Shown here one piece after another: positions 5,787 through 9,691 of a stretch of DNA of 9,691 nt. How positions within the stretch are numbered: the first letter of the stretch is position 1; the number at the start of each line of letters is the position of its first letter. A program made the position numbers and the translations under genes. The notes beneath the pieces are model-generated. The model ran no database searches, was not told the DNA's origin, and worked only from the letters and a program-made list of their open reading frames with translations. The stretch is from an uncultured Altererythrobacter sp. (GTDB lineage: Bacteria; Pseudomonadota; Alphaproteobacteria; Sphingomonadales; Sphingomonadaceae): the NCBI GenBank assembly GCA_938009055.1, contig CALLIO010000272.1:1-9691 (forward strand). The letters are read 5' to 3'.

Positions 5787-7229
5787 CTAGTTGAAAACAG
5801 GCTCACCCAAAGCGCCATCAGCGCTGTAGTAATTGCAGTGAAAGCCGCTGGGGATGCGGTAAGGCACGATCACCCTGGCAATCGGGCCTGCTGCCACATC
5901 AAGCGCCTGGAAAATCGCAAGCTCTGTGCGGTTCGAATTGGCGGGATGCACCAGTGTCATTGCATAGCCATCGGCTTCTTGCGTTGCCCCCACTTTGGGC
6001 GCGAAGACCAATTCGCCGCAGCCCGCGCCATCTCCGAAGTGATAGACATCTTCTTTGCCGGTTTTGGTGTCGAAGTGGATGGCTGAATCCATGCCGTCCA
6101 CGCGGCCATCGACCGAATTCAAGTTGGAATTGGCATAGCCGTGCCGCGTCTTGCGGGTCATGAAGCGGTCATCAGGACGCGGAAATTGCACGTCCATATC
6201 GCTTAGAGTTTCCTCTTTGATGTCGTTGGTTTTGCCAGTGAGATCAATCGTCCAGCGCCGCAACTCCAGCGCGGTATCGCCATGCGTGTTCATCGAGCCA
6301 TCTTCATTGGGGAACAACGCGGTACCATTGGCCGCCGCGACATCAGCGATCAATTTGCCATCTTCTTCCCATGCGTTGAGTTCATGGAACATATGCCGCC
6401 CCGGCATTTCGAGCCAGCGAATATCATCGGCGCTGCCGTGGCGTGGGAAGAGTGCAAACTTGCTATTGCGCCCCCTCACCCAGGCATTCATCGGCCCGCC
6501 TTGCATGGCCCGCTCAATGCTCACTTCGAGCGGATTGAATGGCACCAGCACATAATTCTCTGTCGCAAGCGAGGTGTGCACCATGCTCATATAAGGGGCT
6601 TCAAACGAAAACTGATTGGTAATCTGGCCGTTCTTGTCGATCAGCTCGTAGCGCACCTCGGGTTTGCCAGCCGGACCATTGATCATCCAGCCATAGCTTA
6701 TCATTTCGCCCGTATTCCAATCCACCGTTGGGTGGGCCGAAAAAGGTCCGGTAATGGTGCCACCATAATCCATATATTCGCGCGTATCCAAGCTGCGCGG
6801 GTCCATCTCAATCGCTTGCGTGCCTTCCATCAGGGCCATGAGCTTGCCATTGTGGAGGATGATGTTGGTGTTGCCCGTGTTATAACGCATTCCCTGCACG
6901 CTGGGATCGCTGGTCGCGGGGTCGCCAAACACACCGAACAAGCGTTTACCCGCGGTAAGCTCTGCCTCAAACTTCTCCGTGCGGACCCATTTGTTGCGCA
7001 TGGATACACGGCCATCTTCGAAGAAAAAGCCATAAACCATCCCGTCGCCGTCAAACCAGTGATAGCCCTCTGGCGGATCGTAAAGCGGCTCTGCGCCCGT
7101 GCGGTAAAAAACACCGTTCAGATCATCGGGCAGCTCGCCTTCGACGATCAAATCCGGCGCGTTCGCTTCGAACCGCATCGGCTGATGGTGACCGGTCAAA
7201 TAGGGGTGATCTTGAAAAGGCTGTGCCAT
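5787..7229 (-). CDS. Carotenoid oxygenase / lignostilbene dioxygenase family enzyme
   Basis: A 480-residue non-haem Fe(II) dioxygenase of the RPE65/CCD family. These enzymes cleave a C=C bond of carotenoids, apocarotenoids or stilbenes with O2 on a seven-bladed beta-propeller; the protein is cytoplasmic, with no signal peptide. I start at the ATG at 7227-7229 because GGAAAG (7237-7242) lies seven bases upstream; a GTG 13 codons earlier is less likely. All four iron-ligand histidines are present: H166 (FSAHP), H218 (MVHTS), H282 (MFHEL) and H464 (GFHCN). The family signatures F-Y-R-T-G near residue 43 and WFDGDGM near 58 are clear. Second-shell Glu135 and Glu406 are kept, but the usual Glu of the EFPR motif is Gln348 (VQFPR). 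Length and His spacing resemble sphingomonad stilbene-cleaving NOV-type enzymes. The substrate cannot be decided between stilbenoids and apocarotenoids. Confidence 0.92.
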   Translation of the reverse strand: MAQPFQDHPYLTGHHQPMRFEANAPDLIVEGELPDDLNGVFYRTGAEPLYDPPEGYHWFDGDGMVYGFFFEDGRVSMRNKWVRTEKFEAELTAGKRLFGVFGDPATSDPSVQGMRYNTGNTNIILHNGKLMALMEGTQAIEMDPRSLDTREYMDYGGTITGPFSAHPTVDWNTGEMISYGWMINGPAGKPEVRYELIDKNGQITNQFSFEAPYMSMVHTSLATENYVLVPFNPLEVSIERAMQGGPMNAWVRGRNSKFALFPRHGSADDIRWLEMPGRHMFHELNAWEEDGKLIADVAAANGTALFPNEDGSMNTHGDTALELRRWTIDLTGKTNDIKEETLSDMDVQFPRPDDRFMTRKTRHGYANSNLNSVDGRVDGMDSAIHFDTKTGKEDVYHFGDGAGCGELVFAPKVGATQEADGYAMTLVHPANSNRTELAIFQALDVAAGPIARVIVPYRIPSGFHCNYYSADGALGEPVFN

Positions 7230-7236
7230 AAATGTG

Positions 7237-7242
7237 CTTTCC
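7237..7242 (-). promoter_or_regulatory. Ribosome binding site deciding the oxygenase start
   Basis: GGAAAG on the minus strand lies seven bases before the ATG at 7229. It supports this start over the in-frame GTG at 7266-7268. Confidence 0.65.
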
Positions 7243-7293
7243 GCGATTGCTGAACGCTTATCGCACACACTTATGCCAACTTACTCACAAGCA

Positions 7294-7324
7294 ATCGCCG
7301 CTCAAAATGAATAGAAGCGGCGAT
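7294..7324 (-). terminator. Hairpin just after the repeat-protein gene, possible weak terminator or attenuator
   Basis: ATCGCCGCT (7294-7302) pairs perfectly with AGCGGCGAT (7316-7324), giving a GC-rich 9-bp stem with a 13-base loop. It begins seven bases after the stop codon of the repeat protein and lies upstream of the oxygenase. No U-tract follows on the minus strand, so classical intrinsic termination is uncertain. A second hairpin, GAAGC (7314-7318) with GCTTC (7325-7329), overlaps one arm and would be mutually exclusive with it. Confidence 0.4.
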
Positions 7325-7330
7325 GCTTCC

Positions 7331-9691
7331 TTATTGCAGATTGTCGATATCAGCCTGTTGGACGGTGTAGGTTCCGGTGAAGGTAATCGTATCACCCGGC
7401 GCCAGCACATCCCACGATCCGTTCTGGGCTGCATCGGTGGAATCGCCTGTTGGCGCAGCATCAGTAAGCAAGACCTCCCCGCCAACGGTTGGCGCAGGGC
7501 CCGACGCATTGTGGGTGTCGTTGATGACAACGTCGTTGACGGGCGTATTGCCGATATTGGTGACAGTGTAAGTATAGGTCACAATTTGACCAACCGTGAC
7601 GAATTCCTCGTCATCGGCTTGCTTGTCCATTGTTAGCTCTGGATCGGCAGGCACATCGACTGTGGCGGTTGCGACATCGCAATTGTTCGGGTTGAGTTGC
7701 TCGCAAATCTGGTAGTCGAAACTGTAGCTGCCAGCAAAGGTCCCTGCGACGACGCCAACAATGCCGCTGGCCGTGTCAAAAGTCAGCTCGGACGGGACCG
7801 TTGAGCCATCGGCAAGAGTGATTGTGACGCTCGACGTGGTTGCAGCAACGCTATCAAGCGTATCATCGGTCAGCACGTTGAGCGCATTGGGTTCGCCAGC
7901 AAGGCCGTCGATCACAGTCGCATTGTCGTCCACAGCTACAATCGGCGGAGCGGTCACGGGAATGGTGATGAGCGCTTGCGAGCAATTCGTCGGGTTGATT
8001 GTTTCGCAGATACGATAAGCAATCGAATAACTGTCTGCTGGTGTTCCGGCCGGAACAGTCACAATGCCCGTGCTTGGGTCAAGCGTTGGGACCAAAGCGC
8101 CCGTGCTGACAGGGGTTGCCGGTGCAAGCACCGTAACAGTAAGATCGCTAACATCGACCGGATTGTTGTTCAGCCTGTCATTGGTGATTGCAGCACCAGC
8201 ATTGGGCAAGCCGGTTGATCCCACAACGCTTGCAAGCGTGTCGTTCACGGCGAGGATCTCTGCCTCTTCCACAACGACCGTAATCGTCGCAGTGTCGCAA
8301 TTGTCGGGATCGCTTGCCTCGCACAAAGTGTATTCGAAGCTGTAAACCCCGGCTGGTGTCCCCGGGACTACGCCAACGTCACCCGTGCTTGTGTTGAAAG
8401 TCAGCTCTGGCGGCAAAGTGCTGCCCGTTGCGACAGCCAATGTGCCGTTTGAGGCCCCAGCTGTGCTGCCCGCGACTGTATCATCGGCAAAGGCGTTGAG
8501 CACCGCTGTCCCGCCGGTCGCACCGACAATACCGGATACGAAATCGTCATTCGCATCGATCGGATTGGCGACCACTGGCACAGTGGCAATGGCTGTGTCG
8601 CAATTGCTTGGGATCGCAACTTCGCACAATTGGTATTCGAACGAATAGACCCCGGGCGCTGTGCCCGGTGCAACACCCACGATGCCGGTCGCTGGATCAA
8701 AGCTTAGCTCAGGTGGAAGCGAGGAGCCGGTGGCGACGCTCAGCGTCATATCGCCTGGCACCACAGGATTGCCGCCCAAAGTGTCATTGTCGAACAGGCT
8801 GAGCGCATTGGGCTCGCCAACATTGCTGACAATGTCGTCTGACGTGTCCGAGTTTGCTAGCAAGGTGAGCGGGAAGACGACAATGCCTTCCATCAAATCG
8901 TTACCGCTATCGGTCGGATCGTCCTGATCGCCCTCGGCTTTGGTAACGACATTTTCCAAGATCGTGCCGCCTGCGGCAGGATCGACAGTACCCTCGATTG
9001 TCAGTGTCTCGGTCGCACCATTTGCAAGGGCGCCAATCGTCCAAAGGCCCGTTCCTGCGCTGTAACTGCCAGCGGTTACGTTGCCATTGTTGACTGTAGG
9101 CGTGAGGCCAGCGGGCAATTGGTCGGTCAAAGAAACGCCGGTGGCATCCGCTGGGCCATTGTTGGTCACAGTGATCTCAAAAGTCACCGGATCGCCCACT
9201 TGCGGGTTCGAATTGCCCGAGGCCAGCGTCTTGACCGTTACAAGGTCGATCGGCGGTGCAGGCACAGTGATGGTAACGGTCGCGGTGTCCGGCAGACCGG
9301 TTTGATCGGCAATCTGATACACGAACGTATCGGTGCCGTAGAAACCTGCTGCGGGCGTGTAGGTGAAATCGCCATTAGCAGCGATTGAGACAGTGCCGTT
9401 GGAAGGGCCGGAAACCGGCGTGGTATTGACCGTTAGCGGACCATCTTCGGGGTCGAAATCGACGCCATTGCCATTGTTGATAAGGACATTGCGCGCAATC
9501 GCCGTTTCAAATGGCGTTGTGAAGTCATCATCCTGGGCAACCGGCGGCAAATTCGGGAAAGGCCCCAAAGGACAGGAAAACCCGTCATTGTTGCCGCTCG
9601 GATCGCCTTGTCCTGCAAGCGCCGCAGAGGGAGAGGCGCTGAGCGGATCGAATATCTCGTAGAAGCGCCCATCAGAGTTGCGAAAGGCAAA
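7331..9691 (-). CDS. Large Ig-repeat surface protein (cadherin-like, DUF11, Cys-paired repeats), 5' end outside window
   Basis: 787 residues are visible and the frame stays open to the right edge, so the N-terminus and any signal peptide lie outside. In order (numbered from the edge): a short linker; a cadherin-like/VCBS-type Ig domain at about 50-146 (VAQDD start, NGDFTYTP and YQIAD motifs); a DUF11 domain at about 148-272 (VTFEITVTNNGP, LTDQLPAGL); four ~100-residue repeats at about 275-682, each ending in a Cys pair; and a last DUF11/DUF7507-type domain at about 683-786 (VTYTYTVTNIGNTPV, TGTYTVQQADIDN). Codons for Asp, Thr, Val and Ala dominate and Lys is rare, as in secreted acidic adhesins. 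Such proteins act at the cell surface in adhesion or matrix formation. No C-terminal anchor, autotransporter barrel or sorting signal is present, and the last domain ends one strand early. Confidence 0.87.
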   Translation of the reverse strand, partial: FAFRNSDGRFYEIFDPLSASPSAALAGQGDPSGNNDGFSCPLGPFPNLPPVAQDDDFTTPFETAIARNVLINNGNGVDFDPEDGPLTVNTTPVSGPSNGTVSIAANGDFTYTPAAGFYGTDTFVYQIADQTGLPDTATVTITVPAPPIDLVTVKTLASGNSNPQVGDPVTFEITVTNNGPADATGVSLTDQLPAGLTPTVNNGNVTAGSYSAGTGLWTIGALANGATETLTIEGTVDPAAGGTILENVVTKAEGDQDDPTDSGNDLMEGIVVFPLTLLANSDTSDDIVSNVGEPNALSLFDNDTLGGNPVVPGDMTLSVATGSSLPPELSFDPATGIVGVAPGTAPGVYSFEYQLCEVAIPSNCDTAIATVPVVANPIDANDDFVSGIVGATGGTAVLNAFADDTVAGSTAGASNGTLAVATGSTLPPELTFNTSTGDVGVVPGTPAGVYSFEYTLCEASDPDNCDTATITVVVEEAEILAVNDTLASVVGSTGLPNAGAAITNDRLNNNPVDVSDLTVTVLAPATPVSTGALVPTLDPSTGIVTVPAGTPADSYSIAYRICETINPTNCSQALITIPVTAPPIVAVDDNATVIDGLAGEPNALNVLTDDTLDSVAATTSSVTITLADGSTVPSELTFDTASGIVGVVAGTFAGSYSFDYQICEQLNPNNCDVATATVDVPADPELTMDKQADDEEFVTVGQIVTYTYTVTNIGNTPVNDVVINDTHNASGPAPTVGGEVLLTDAAPTGDSTDAAQNGSWDVLAPGDTITFTGTYTVQQADIDNLQ
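7646..8869 (-). repeat. Four tandem ~100-residue Ig-like repeats with a conserved Cys pair
   Basis: Units lie at about 8869-8567, 8566-8267, 8266-7949 and 7948-7646 on the minus strand. Each opens with an A-N/V-D-D/N-type start, has an L-x-P-x-L-x-F-D-x-x-T/S-G-x-V core, then a P/A-G-T-x-A-x-x-Y-S-x-x-Y strand, and closes with C-E-x(5-6)-P-x-N-C. The cysteines are seven or eight residues apart and would form a small disulfide loop. Unit 3 is the most divergent in its middle. DNA identity between units is only patchy (for example TGTCGCAATTG recurs), so the duplications are old. Confidence 0.8.

Noticed and set aside
6282..7253. Long plus-strand open frame of 323 codons opposite the oxygenase gene
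   Set aside because: It is antisense to a clear carotenoid oxygenase with all catalytic residues. Its translation is rich in His, Arg and Ile, as expected for a shadow frame, and it has no recognisable domain.
7230..7268. GTG start 13 codons upstream for the oxygenase
   Set aside because: A ribosome binding site sits correctly before the ATG at 7229, and family members begin close to this point.
7646..8869. Regular repeats considered as a CRISPR array or DNA-level satellite
   Set aside because: The period is about 300 bases, the units are coding and nucleotide identity is low, so they are protein domain repeats.

Overview
The window most resembles a marine or freshwater alphaproteobacterium of the Sphingomonadales (Erythrobacteraceae-like). 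This rests on moderate GC content, overall gene style, a carotenoid/stilbene-cleaving oxygenase resembling sphingomonad enzymes, and a large Ig-repeat surface protein. The assignment is an inference from impression, since no marker gene is present.

Left part (1-1190, plus strand): two small secreted proteins of unknown function in probable tandem transcription. The first is a 265-residue six-cysteine protein. The second is a 109-residue protein made of three tandem CPSG[FY] repeats, each carrying a cysteine pair.

Signalling block (1371-4898): a membrane-anchored protein with eight cysteines is followed, with an ATGA start/stop overlap, by a NarL/FixJ-type response regulator with an intact phospho-acceptor Asp and a LuxR-type HTH. 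A HisKA_3-type histidine kinase with a multi-spanning membrane sensor lies on the opposite strand. Its stop codon is one base from the stop of the regulator. The simplest reading is one sensory module. The kinase senses an envelope signal, the regulator acts on DNA, and the translationally coupled cysteine-rich protein is a possible accessory or sensor component.

Decayed intergenic block (4899-5786): this stretch holds a perfect 12-bp inverted repeat delimiting a 112-bp segment (MITE-like or regulatory), a regularly spaced cluster of TAGTC/GACTA pentamers, an orphan ORF that looks like the 3' part of a former gene, and a remnant of a receiver (REC) domain that has lost its start and its middle. 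It looks like a site of past rearrangement.

Right part (5787-9691, minus strand): a 480-residue carotenoid oxygenase/lignostilbene dioxygenase-family enzyme with all four iron-binding histidines. It lies downstream of a large repetitive surface protein whose 5' end is outside the window. That protein carries a cadherin-like domain, a DUF11 domain, four ~100-residue repeats with a conserved Cys pair, and a last Ig-like (DUF11/DUF7507-type) domain that stops before its final strand. A hairpin sits between the two genes.

Nothing here is clearly a new defence or mobile system. The most interesting items are the three-gene signalling block, the REC remnant, and the abrupt C-terminus of the repeat protein.
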